A DNA stretch of 64,000 nt, from assembly GCA_015143295.1 (NCBI GenBank), contig CM026565.1:12398041-12462040 (forward strand), given 5' to 3'. This stretch comes from Tetracentron sinense. Its lineage: Eukaryota; Streptophyta; Magnoliopsida; Trochodendrales; Trochodendraceae. The notes under the pieces were generated by a model. The model had not been told where the DNA came from. It did no database searches and saw only the letters and a program-made list of their open reading frames with translations. Numbering within the stretch: position 1 is the stretch's first letter; every line of letters starts with the position of its first letter. A program made the translations under genes and the position numbers. Shown here one piece after another: positions 32,256 to 43,398 of the stretch.

Positions 32256-33466
32256 TGAAATTTATCCAGATCAATGATCTCTAAGACCTAGAGGGGGGGT
32301 GAATAGGTCTATCTAATAATTTCTAACCAATTTTAATTTTTCAATTAATATGTTTAGAAATCAATGAACAATTCACTCGGACAATCCACACAAATCAAAC
32401 ACAGAAGATTTTTACGTGGAAAGCCCTAACGGGAAAAAACCACGGGACCTCGTCCAGCAATAAACTTCACTATGAAAAGATTTCAAGTACAAGACAAGAC
32501 CTTACCAAAACAGAAACGACGTTCCTAGGTATAGACTCTTACTCTTGATTTCCACGAACCAGCAGGTTCGATCTCCGCCGTAGCAGCTTCGGTTCCACAC
32601 CGACCAAATCTTCTCAAGCTACTTCAAAACCATGATCACACACGATCGATCTCCTTCCACGAAGGCTCCGGATCAAACACCGGACACACACACAAGGTGT
32701 AGGGTTGTGAATCAATTTTGGAAGTTTAAAACCCTAGAGGGATCTCATATAGATTTGAGATCACACAATGCAAGATCAAAAGTTTAGATCTATACTTGCA
32801 TTCTCTAGGATCAAAGAAAGAGGAGGGATCAACAAAGATCTAATAAGAACAATAGGAAAAACCCTAGAAGAGTTTCTCAGACCTCTACTCTTTCAAAAAT
32901 AAACAAAGATGAAACCAAGATACGAATTAGGTCTCCAAAAAGTTGTTTATATAGGGTTTAAAAAAGAATCCAGAAAAAGAAAAATTCTTTTTACGGGGAC
33001 CGATCGATCGGTGCTCATTACCGATCGCTCGGTCCAAAACGGATCGATCGGTGCTCTAACCGATCGAGCGGTTGAAAATCATCTCTCTGGAAAAATACCC
33101 CATACAAATTATTTGTCCAGTCGATAGCCACCGATCGATCGGTCTCAATACCGAGCGATCGGTTGAGACAGAATTTTTTCAAACCATGATTCATTTCATG
33201 TTTATTTGATTCAACTTAGATCAAACAACTTTATTAGGTTTAAAACTATCCTCCTAGGTATGTTTAGAGTTATCTAAGTCAAATCCAACCTAGGTAGGGG
33301 TCTCTAAGTCCATTACCTTTCTAGATCCAGAGTAGGAGCTTTTTCTTCACTTTCTTCAATCTTCTTGATGCTTTAGCTCTTCTCTTCTGACAAGTTAAAC
33401 ACGACTTGACTCACATGACCTATCTAATGATCACGGAATTTGCCAACACCTACTTAGGGATTTACA
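32256..33466 (-). repeat. Copia C 3' LTR
   Basis: 1211 bp; on minus it begins TGTAAATCCC and ends in TTTCA. The array lies at 32999-33163 and CTATATAA at 32947-32954. It differs from the 5' LTR by scattered substitutions and lacks one 18-bp array unit. Confidence 0.93.
32947..33163 (-). promoter_or_regulatory. Copia C 3' LTR: palindrome array plus TATA
   Basis: Six CCGATCGATCGG-type sites (32999-33163), about 45 bp upstream of CTATATAA in the direction of transcription. The block 33083-33143 aligns without gaps to gypsy D 16317-16377. Confidence 0.82.
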
Positions 33467-34074
33467 ATCTCCCCCTTTGGCAATTCCGGGACAAAACAAG
33501 ACTAACTCATATACTAGGTTCAAATTTTCCCAAATGATTCAAAAATGGAAAATTGACCTTTACATGACTCAAAAATAAATACATGACATTTGACATTTTA
33601 ACTTGTCATGATTAATCAAACTTAGAACCTGTTTGCCTACACATGCTAAATCAAAAACCTGTGAAGCATGGGAAATAAAATATGGAAAGAAATAAAACAT
33701 GTATAACATCCACAATTCCACAATACTATATCCATAACAGGTTAATCATGTTTCCATAACATCATCCACAAAATCATCACCACATCCACAAAATCATATC
33801 CATGTGTTATCATGCACTCTCCCCCTTTTTGGCTCGAAATGCCAAAGGCGGACTATTAACAATAAAATTAACGTATAAACACAAATGAGATGAGATATAA
33901 GAAACCATCCAAATGCATACATATATGACCAAGTCAATAACATCCAAAAGGCTTGTACTCAGTACAACCAAGACAAAATACATCTTAATGTCAAATAAAA
34001 CTAGTACTAAGATAAACTCCAAAATATACACATGAACCAGAAGGAGTTTCTATCCTACTACATCAATCTAACTA
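33467..34074 (-). other. Copia C polypurine tract and ORF3 3' UTR
   Basis: The polypurine tract (on minus GCCAAAGGGGGAGAT, 33467-33481) abuts the 3' LTR. The rest is AT-rich with many ACAT/CCACAA repeats, and no gene is seen. Confidence 0.75.
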
Positions 34075-35364
34075 TCACTCCTGCTCATCATCAGAAGTGA
34101 GCTGGGACTCATAATAAGTTCGAAAGTCACGAACATCTCTCTGTACGCCCAGCACTGCTGCATCCAATGATCCAAGTCTGCCACGGATCTTTGTGGTGAA
34201 CTCCTGGTGAGATGAAATATGCGTTGAGAGATCCATCTGCATCTCTCTCATCATTCTGGCTAGATCATCAATCATGGCCGGAGGTGCATGAGAGGATCCT
34301 GTACCAAACTCAGCTTCTTCCTCAATATCTCGAATGAAAGCATGAGAGAAACTCTGAGCTATAGTCTTTTTGTTGATTGGACCTTTTGGAGTACGGGTAG
34401 GAACTCCAGGAGGAGCAATGATTCCTTGAGAACCAAGGAGTTTAGTAATCAGGGATCCAAAGGGAAGAGCTCCAACCACAGTTTGAGTTTGATGGGCTTG
34501 AATCATCAAATCAATTATGTGGGCTGCAAGGTCAATATCATGCCCACGAAGGAGACTGAATAAAAATCAAGCTCTATCTTCCCTAAGGTCCGCAGTATGA
34601 ACCTTTGGGTGGATATTGGCACTCATAACTAGGTTTACAAGTCTGGCATCCCTAGTGAGTTTTGTGACTTCGATTAAGGAACCAACCCAAAATGTAGGAG
34701 CACCACAAAGAAATGTGACTACATTGTTCATAGATTCTTTATCCTCATCTTTCTTGTATTTATAAGGATAATAGGCATCTGGAACTCGAGGACAACCAAG
34801 AAATTTTGCAATGACATTTGGATTTATCAAAACTGATTGTTCTAAAGATCGAGATTTAAAAGACCAGGTTTTGAAATTTATTTCAGAAAAATTTGAGTAA
34901 AATTCCTGGACTAACTGAATAGGAGCAGGACCGGATAAATTGAGAAGACCTTCCCAGTGACGATCAGTAATGATTTTAGAAAGGTAGTAATCACCAAAAT
35001 CTGAAATTCTAATGCTCCTTTCAACCATTATACCATTTTTACTAAAATACTCACTATAAAGTTGAGCAGCATTAGGGCTAATGAAAGGACCCAATAGAAC
35101 AGTGGAAGATGAACTGGCTTTTCCCTTTTGTTTCCGGGTTTTATCTGCCAAAGCCTTTTGGCGATTTTCAGTAGTAGAATCCACCATTCTATGAATTGGT
35201 CGATCCCCTATTGAAATCCCATGACCTATAGGAGTGAAGGAAAAGGGCTCTTGGATTTGCTCATCTTCAGGAGGGTCCTCTTGGTTGTTGAGGACCAACT
35301 TTCCGCATTTGGGAACGCCAGACATGAGATAGGCTAGAAGGAGTAAGGACAAAATGAAAGCCAT
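34075..35364 (-). pseudogene. Copia C ORF3: envelope-position protein, putative plant transposon protein domain
   Basis: About 430 codons on the same strand as gag-pol, downstream of RNase H. The first ATG (35364) gives a hydrophobic start, MAFILSLLLLAYL, that could be a signal or membrane segment; a second ATG follows in MSGVPKCGK. The middle part (HWEGLLNLSG, LVQEFYSNF, VIAKFLGCPRVPDAYYPY) resembles the 'putative plant transposon protein' domain found in many plant repeats. A TGA at about 34564 splits it; the C-terminal piece (144 codons from the first Met) is rich in charged helices (ARMMREMQMDLSTHISSHQEF). It has its own upstream promoter-like module. Function is unknown. Copia G starts a homologous ORF, so this is an inherited gene and not chance. 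Confidence 0.72.
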
Positions 35365-35620
35365 GGACGAACAGACGATGCCCTAGATGAGAAATTCATC
35401 CTATACGCAAGAAAACGTACAAGGCTTACCTTTTTTATGCTTGGGAAACCCTTAGAGTCGAATGGAATGACCGTAGGAAGGTTTTGGAGGAGAGGTAACC
35501 GAGAGATCGCTCTTGAGTTCGGAGAAGAAGTGAACAGAAAAAATAGAAATGAGGGTTTTATAACTCTGTTCACGAAAGACCGATCGATCGGTCTTTAACA
35601 CCGAGCGATCGGTGGTCTGA
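35365..35620 (-). promoter_or_regulatory. Copia C ORF3 promoter: two palindromes, TATA, leader
   Basis: Two ACCGATCGATCGGT-type sites, 7 bp apart (35578-35614), are followed about 15 bp downstream on minus by TTATAAAACCC (35556-35563). A CT-rich leader of about 190 bp then leads to the ORF3 ATG. The pair has the same order as in the C LTR (perfect site, then the GAGCGATCGG form). Inferred promoter. Confidence 0.65.
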
Positions 35621-36784
35621 AAAATTAAAACCATTTCTCCCCCTCAACCAATGGTACAATAAAAACTTATTTTCACCTCAAAATAACCAATTCACCAAAA
35701 AATTTGCAATAATTGATTTCATTAAAATCATAAAGAATGATCACCCAAGAATTTATATATCAAGTATAGTCATAAATAAGGATTATGTAAACAATAATTG
35801 ATTTTCAAAGGTGATTAATTTTGGTATTTGCATCAAATTCACAATCAGAGTCAAGAAACAATTAGAAGTAATGTTAGTGTGAAATCAAAATTCATTACCT
35901 GACTCTTTGAATTGGTTTCCTTCCTTAAGCTAGATTTTGACATTATAGCTCAAATGGGACTCTAAAATTTTCAAAAACTAGTTTTAAAACCAATAAACAT
36001 CCATACTTATATGATGAGCAATTTTTACCCCAAATTTGACTAACAAATTTATTTCATTTCTTTTTCAGTCAAATTGTACTCATTGTGAAAATTCTTTTTG
36101 GAGTACACATATATAGTTTTTTTTTAGCACATTGGTGACTTTCACACAAGTGAGAAGGTAGCTCTTTCTAATGACAGTGGGGGCTTTCACACTAGCAATC
36201 CATATAGATATCTACTGTTTGTTTAGGTAGCCATTACTCACTGTTTGTATTCACTAGTAGCTATCACACAAACTCATAGGTAGTCCTCTCCATGTCAATA
36301 ATTTTTTATTACTAGGGGGCTCACCTTATGGAATTTTTTATTACATTGGTTATACTATATTTTGATTAATCTAGGGAACCATATGGAGGTATAATATCAG
36401 AACCTTTAAATAGGAACTAATACCATCTAAAGAATCAGTCAGAGTGCATGTGCAACATATAACATCTTTGTTTACTCAACTCTAACTGAGATTAGTTAGC
36501 ATGACCAAATTCAATCACAAGATCAAACCAATAGTTGACCTATCCTAATTTATCCAATCCTATGAAATATTTATCCTTGTATTATATGTTCAAATATGAT
36601 TTCAAGGAGATAAATTTAAGCAAAATGATTGGAAAGAAGGTCATACAAACACATTATTTTTTGCAATATTTTTCAATTTTTGAATGTTTTTGGATTTTTA
36701 TTACTTAAAGAAAATAACAAAAAAAATAGCTCTATGACATAAATAGAACATGAAGAACACATAGGCTATGAAACAAGTACATCT
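35621..36784 (-). other. Copia C pol-ORF3 spacer with conserved GGCTTTCACAC repeats
   Basis: No ORF. At 36130-36270 are several copies of a motif around GGNGNCTTTCACAC and GTAGCC. The same motif set occurs at the matching place in copia G (about 48045-48215), although the rest of the spacer has diverged. This points to a conserved cis element. Confidence 0.55.
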
Positions 36785-39016
36785 TTATTCAATTCCGCAC
36801 AAACCTATAGATTTCCTAAGGAGTTCAAACCTAAGGGAATCTAAGGGTTTTGTAAGAATGTCCGCAAATTGATTCTCTATTTGGACATACTCTATAGACA
36901 CAATCTTTTGCTCAACAAGATCACGGATGAAGTGATGTCTAATGTCTATGTGCTTTGTGCGAGAATGTTGAACGGGATTTTTGGAAATATTGATAGCACT
37001 TGAATTATCACAATACACAGTCATAGTGCTTTGTTCAATCCCGTAATCATTCAACATCTGCTTCATCCACAGAAGTTGAGTGCAACAACTGCCAGCTGCT
37101 ATGTACTCAGCTTCTACAGTGGACAGTGAAATTGAATTCTGCTTTTTGCTAAGCCAAGCAACTAAGCAGTTTCCAATATAGAAACATCCTCCAGAGGTGC
37201 TCTTCCTATCATCAGCATTTCCGGCCCAATCGGCATCGGAATATCCAACTATCGTGGCATTTGTATCAAAAGAATACAAGAGGCCAAATGATAGAGTTCC
37301 ACTCACATATCGAATGATACGCTTAACTGCAAGCAAGTGAGACTCTTTTGGGCTCGCTTGATAGCGGGCACATGCACCAACACTAAAGGCTATGTCAGGT
37401 CTAGTAGCAGTTAGGTAGAGTAAACTACCAATCATGCTTCTATAAGAAGTTTGATCAACATCTTTGCCTGAAGCATCTTTACTAAGTTTTGTAGTAGAAC
37501 TCATAGGAGTCCTTACATGCTTAGCAGAGCTCATGCCAAATTTCTTCACTAGATTTTTAGCATATTTGATTTGAGATACTGAGATCCCAGAATCCAATTG
37601 CTTGATCTGAAGACCAAGGAAGAAACTTAGCTCACCAACCATGCTCATTTCAAATTCATTTTTCATTTGTTCAGCAAATGAAAGAGCATGTAAGTCTAAT
37701 GTGGAACCAAACACTATGTCATCAACATATATCTGGGCGATGACAATATCACCTTTCACATTCTTTATGAAAAGGGTTCTGTCTACTCCCCCTCTCAAAA
37801 ATCCGTTTTCCAAGAGATAAGTAGTCAGCCTCTCATACCAAGCTCTTGGAGCTTGCTTTAAACCATAGAGGGCCCTTTTTAGCCGATAGACTTGATCAAG
37901 GTGATGTGGATCTTCAAACCCTTTTGGTTGTTCCACATAGACTTCCTCTTGTAGAATGCCATTCAGAAAGGCACTCTTAACATCCATTTGAAAAAGTTTG
38001 AATTTCATATGGCAAGCCACAGCTAGAAGAATTCTTATTGATTCTAGCCTGGCTACAGGAGCAAAGGTTTCATCGAAGTCAATACCTTCAATTTGGGTGT
38101 ATCCTTGTGCAACTAACCTAACCTTATTTCTTATGATAGTACCTTTTTCATCAGATTTGTTCTTGAAAATCCATTTGGTACCTATCACATTTGTATTGTT
38201 AGGCCTAGTTACTAAATACCAAACATCATTCCTAGTAAACTGAAGTAACTCTTCTTGCATTGCATTTATCCAATTATCATCTGCAAGAGCTTCAGCTACA
38301 TTCTTGGGTTCAAAAGATGAAGTATAGCAAATGTAGCTAACTTCATTTTCAATTTGTTTCCTCGTTCTCACTCCACTTTCAAGATCACCAATTATGTCAG
38401 TGGGGGTATGAGGACTCATGACCCTAGAATGTGTAGGTTTTGATGGAGATGATTGCTTATTTATATGTGGAGTTGAAACAGTTTCAACATTTTCATTTTC
38501 AGCACTTTCATCATCCTCAAGTTGCACATTTTCAACACTGGAGTCATCCACAGCTACATTTATGGACTCCATAATCGTAGAGGTTCTCAAGTTATACACT
38601 CGATAAGCTCTACTGTTGGAGGAATATCCAAGAAATATCCCTTCATCACTCCGGGATTCAAATTTGCCCAGTTGCTCTCTATCCTTAAGGATATAGCATT
38701 TACTTCCGAATTCTCAAAAGTACTTGACACTGGATTTTTTGTTATTCCACAACTCATATGGGGTTTTCCTTGTTCCAGGTCTTACAAAAACTCTATTAAC
38801 TATATAGCAAGCAGTGTTAACTGCCTCAGCCCAGAAATGAGAAGCTAGATTGTTGCTGTGAAGCATAACTCTAGCCATCTCTTGGAGAACTCTGTTCTTC
38901 CTCTCTACTACACCATTCTGCTGAGGTGTAATAGGTGCAGAAAATTCATGTTTGATACTCGACTCATCACAAAAGTCGTTGTACTTAGAGTTTTCAAACT
39001 CCTTTCCATGATCACT
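36785..39016 (-). pseudogene. Copia C integrase core end, RT and RNase H
   Basis: After a TGA at 39017-39019 (Arg CGA expected), integrase continues SDHGKEFENS and NGVVERKNRVLQEM. A second TGA near 38718 again replaces CGA ([10 protein letters not shown]). From there the frame is open to the natural stop at 36785. RT shows [62 protein letters not shown] and catalytic [11 protein letters not shown]. RNase H shows [30 protein letters not shown] and [15 protein letters not shown]. All RT and RNase H key residues are intact. Confidence 0.93.
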
Positions 39017-42000
39017 TCAAATTCGAGTGATTGGGCATCTTTTCTCATTTTGAATTTTCAAGCAAATACTTTTGAAATTGTCAAAAGCATCGGATTTCTC
39101 TCTTATAAATGCCACCCATGACATTCTTGAGAAATCATCAACCATAACTAGGATGTATCGCTTTCCACCTAGGCTTTCAGTTCTTGTAGGACCCATTAGA
39201 TCCATATGAATTAATTCCAGTGGATATGAAGTAGCAATACTTGTAGTCTTCTTATGTGGGGTTCTAATTTGTTTACCAATTTGGCATGGCCCACACACAG
39301 CAGTAGAAGGCTTTCCTAGTTTGGGAACACCTCTTACAATCTCTTGCTTGGAGATTTTACATAGGTCTTTGAAGTTCATGTGACCTAGTCTTCGGTACCA
39401 CAAATCAACCTCCTCAATTTTAGTCTTATAACAGACATTTGAGGGATTAGGACTGGGAATTAAGCCGTAGCAATTGTCAGTGGTTCTCAACCCTTCTAGA
39501 ACACACTTACCTTTACCATTAATGACTAAGCATTTATTTTGGGTAAAGTGCACAGCATGGTTATCATCACATAGTTGACTTATGCTAATTAAATTAGCTT
39601 TCAGTCCTTCAACAAACAAGGCATCTTTCAATTTTGGTATGCCTGGTGAATCGATGATACCCTTCCCCTTTACTAAAGACTTGCTTCCATCACCAAAAGT
39701 AACAGTCCCATCTGGACAGTCCTCAAATTGAGTAAATAAGGACTCGTTACCTGTCATATGCTGAGAACACCCACTATCGAAGTACCACATTTCTATGTTT
39801 TGGGCTTTCAAGGCAGTGTGAATGGCGAAGCACTTAAGGTCATCCTTTCTTACATAAACAGTCTTTAAACTTTGTTTAGATCTTTGATCATTAAACTGTG
39901 TATTAGAAACCTTTTTCCTTTTTGTCCTCCTTGACCTTTTCCTGTTTTGTTCACTTCTAGCTTTTTGATTAGTCAAATTCTTTCCTCTTGAATAATCATT
40001 TGGAATAAATTGACCAGTTCTTGTCATAGAGATTTGAGCAATTCTATTAACATCTTCGCTCAATATTCTAGACTTTTCAGCCAGAACCTGAATCTGCCTT
40101 TGAAGAGTCCCTTGACTTTGATTTTGGTTCCATGAACCATTTTGGGGAGCTCTCCTAAAAGCATTACAATTTGGACGAATGTGACCTCTTACACCACAAA
40201 AGTGACATGTGGGTATGAATCTTGGGAGAGGAGGATTTCTTCTAAAAGGAATTTGATTCCTCATAGCACTCACTCTAGGAGCTGTATTTCTAGGCTTTAC
40301 AAAATTTGTATAAGCCTTAGTACTTGATGTTGAAGGTAGATTCACTTTAGGATCAGAATGTATTGGCTCAAACACTGCACTAGTCATTGTACCAACAGCT
40401 AAAGGACCAGCTGGTGTGTCAGCATGTCCTATCCCAGATCTACTCGAATTTGACCCATACTTTCTAACTAGTTCATCTAGGCAGCTAGTGTTACCAAACA
40501 TTCTTACTTCTTTTTCAAGAGTATTGACCTTCTGAATCAAGTCAGTCTTGTCTTTAAGGGTAATTTGATGTTCTTTTTCAAGAAATTTCACCTTATCAAC
40601 AAGAGAGTCTTTAAAAGTTTCCAGCTCCATTTGCAGAGTTCTTAACTCTTCAATTTCTTTCATGGAAGTGTCTCTGTCAACTTCTAATTTTCTGACCACA
40701 TTAGTCAATGAGACATTCTCTTCCAAAAGACATTGAACTTTCATAACAAATACTTCTTTTTCATTTTCCAACTGACTAACTAGAGCACTCTTCTCTTCTG
40801 CTACTAGTTTACAAGTATCTCTTTCATTTTGAATGATTTTGAGTTTTTTGCTCAAGGAGATTTTTGTTTTAGTCAGCTTCAAACTTTCAGCATACAACTT
40901 ATCATAAGTTGTTTTCAAATCTTCATCACTTTCAGAGTCAGTTTGACTCTTCTGTATGTCATCACTAGACTCAGTATGAACACTCTCATCACTTCTATCC
41001 TTTTCATCAACCACAGAGGTAGTCTCAAGAATCCCAGAAAGGGAAACAGTGAAAGCCGTATGATTTCCAGTATCTTCACTTGAAGAGGAACTGTCCGATT
41101 CTTCATTCTCGGAATCACTGTCATCCCAACAGGCATTCATCACCTTGCCCTTACTCTTCTTCTTGTTAGGACAATTAGGTGAAATATGACCGAAGCCATG
41201 GCATTCATAACATTGAACACCTTGGGATTTCTTGTCGCCATTCTTGGAATTTTTCTTGTTTTCCCAGGGCTTAGACTTTGACTTCTCAAAAGATTTTCCT
41301 CCCTGTTTGGGATTGAACCTCTTTTTCGTTCTAAAAATTTTTTGAAATTTTTTAACGAAGAGAGCCATTTCTTCCTCATTCATATCTCCATCACTGTCAT
41401 CCTCATCCAAAGATTCCTTGATGGATTTCAAGGCTAAAGATTTGTTCTTCTTGGATGGACGGAGATTGAGTTCATAGGTTTGGAGTGAACCAACCAATTC
41501 CTCAATCTTCAGAGAGTCAACATTTTTACTCTCTTCGATTGCAGTGACTTTGGGTTGAAATCTCTCAGGGAGAGATCTAAGGACTTTTCTAACTATTTTG
41601 GACTCAGATATTTTCTCACCTAAATTGAAACTAGCGTTGACAATGTCACTAAGTTTTGCATAGAATTCATCAAAAGTGTCATTGTCATCCATGTTTAAAT
41701 GTTCAAATTTGGTGGTTAACATTTGGAGTTTTGAGATTTTAACAGTGGTAGTACCCTCATGGGTAATTTCAAGAATGTCCCAAGCCTCCTTTGCTGTTTC
41801 ACATGAAGAAATTCGTCTGAATTCCTCAGCAGTGACTGCAGTAAAGATAGCATTGAGACCTTTAGTGTTTCATCCACTTGACTCAAGCTCTTCTCTGGTC
41901 CATTCATTATAATATTTGACGACAGTCAAATCACCTACAGTATTCATGGGCGTAGTCCACCCATTCTGTATAGACATCCAAATTCTCTCGTCAATTGATT

Positions 42001-42103
42001 TGAGAAAGGCTCTCATTCTAGCTTTCCAGTATGCATAATTATTTCCATCAAAAAGTGGAGGACGAGAGACGGATCCTCCTTCTCTTAGAGTACTCATGAT
42101 CAC
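39017..42103 (-). pseudogene. Copia C gag, protease and integrase N-terminus
   Basis: Starts at the ATG at 42103 (MIMSTLREGGSVSRPPLFDG, the copia Gag start NYAYWKARMRAFL), about 50 bases after the primer site. A TGA near 41869 replaces Trp. From there to 39017 the frame is open: the UBN2-type Gag region (DTFDEFYAKLSDIV, VLRSLPERFQPKV), zinc knuckle CYECHGFGHISPNC, a Ser/Asp-rich stretch, about 150 residues of coiled coil, and a second knuckle CHFCGVRGHIRPNC. Protease shows WYFDSGCSQHMTG; integrase shows LWYRRLGHMNF, CGPCQIGKQ and IHMDLMGPTR. Coiled-coil Gag is a known Sirevirus trait. This is the most intact copia Gag here. Confidence 0.92.
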
Positions 42104-42150
42104 GGATAATACAGGATCACACTTAAGGGATTAGCCTTATCAGTGAACTA

Positions 42151-42162
42151 GCTCTGATACCA
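42151..42162 (-). other. Copia C primer-binding site
   Basis: TGGTATCAGAGC on minus, two bases after the 5' LTR; pairs with initiator tRNA-Met. Confidence 0.92.
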
Positions 42163-42164
42163 AT

Positions 42165-43393
42165 TGAAATTTATCCAGATCAATGATCTCTAAGACCTAG
42201 AGGGGGGGTGAATAAGTCTATCTAATAATTTCTAACCAATTTTAATTTTTCAATTAATATGTTTAGAAATCAATGAATAATTCACTCAGACAATCCACAC
42301 AAATCAAACACAGAAGATTTTTACGTGGAAAACCCTAACGGGAAAAAACCACGGGACCTCGTCCAGCAATAAACTTCACTATGAAAAGATTTCAAGTACA
42401 AGACAAGACCTTACCAAAACAGAAACGACGTTCCTAGGTATAGACTCTTACTATTGATTTCCACGAACCAGCAGGTTCGATCTCCGCCGTAGCAGCTTCG
42501 GTTCCACACCGACCAAATCTTCTCAAGCTACTTCAAAACCACGATCACACACGATCGATCTCCTTCCACAAAGGCTCCGGATCAAACACCGGACACACAC
42601 ACAAGGTGTAGGGTTGTGAATCAATTTTGGAAGTTTAAAACCCTAGAGGGATCTCATATAGATCTGAGATCACACAATGCAAGATCAAAAGTTTAGATCT
42701 ATACTTGCATTCTCTAGGATCAAAGAAAGAGGAGGGATCAACAAAGATCTAATAAGAACAATAGGAAAAACCCTAGAAGAGTTTCTCAGACCTCTACTCT
42801 TTCAAAAATAAACAAAGATGAGACCAAGATACGAATTAGGTCTCCAAAAAGTTGTTTATATAGGGTTTAAAAAAGAATCCAGAAAAAGAAAAATTCTTTT
42901 TACGGGGACCGATCGATCGGTGCTCATTACCGATCGCTCGGTCCAAAACGGATCGATTGGTGCTCTACCCGATCGAGCGGTTGAAAATCATCTCTCTGGA
43001 AAAATACCCCATACAAATTATTTGTCTAGTCGATAGCCACCGATCGCTCGGTAGGCCACCGATCGATCGGTCTCAATACCGAGCGATCGGTTGAGACAGA
43101 ATTTTTTCAAACCATGATTCATTTCATGTTTATTTGATTCAACTTAGATCAAACAACTTTATTAGGTTTAAAACTATCCTCCTAGGTATGTTTAGAGTTA
43201 TCTAAGTCAAATCCAACCTAGGTAGGGGTCTCTAAGTCCATTACCTTTCTAGATCCAGAGTAGGAGTTTTTCTTCACTTTCTTCAATCTTCTTGATGCTT
43301 TAGCTCTTCTCTTCTGACAAGTTAAACACGACTTGACTCACATGACCTATCTAATGATCACGGAATTTGCCAACACCTACTTAGGGATTTACA
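42165..43393 (-). repeat. Copia C 5' LTR
   Basis: 1229 bp. The array is at 42908-43092 and TATATA at about 42857. It has one more palindrome unit than the 3' LTR (near 43039-43056). This copy drives the genomic transcript. Confidence 0.93.
42855..43092 (-). promoter_or_regulatory. Copia C promoter: palindrome array plus TATA
   Basis: Seven CCGATCGATCGG-type sites just upstream, on minus, of CTATATAA. One unit more than the 3' LTR copy. Confidence 0.82.
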
Positions 43394-43398
43394 GTATG

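Larger units (their letters stand above)
32256..43393 (-). mobile_element. Ty1/copia element C (Sirevirus-like) with a third ORF
   Basis: Full-length 11,138-bp copia element on the minus strand. LTRs at 32256-33466 and 42165-43393; TSD GTATG at 32251-32255 and 43394-43398. Order in the direction of transcription: primer site, gag with two zinc knuckles and a coiled coil, protease, integrase, RT, RNase H, a ~1.4-kb noncoding stretch with a second promoter, ORF3, polypurine tract. The large Gag and an extra ORF in the envelope position are known features of Sireviruses. About a dozen LTR differences by eye make it fairly recent. Confidence 0.93.
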
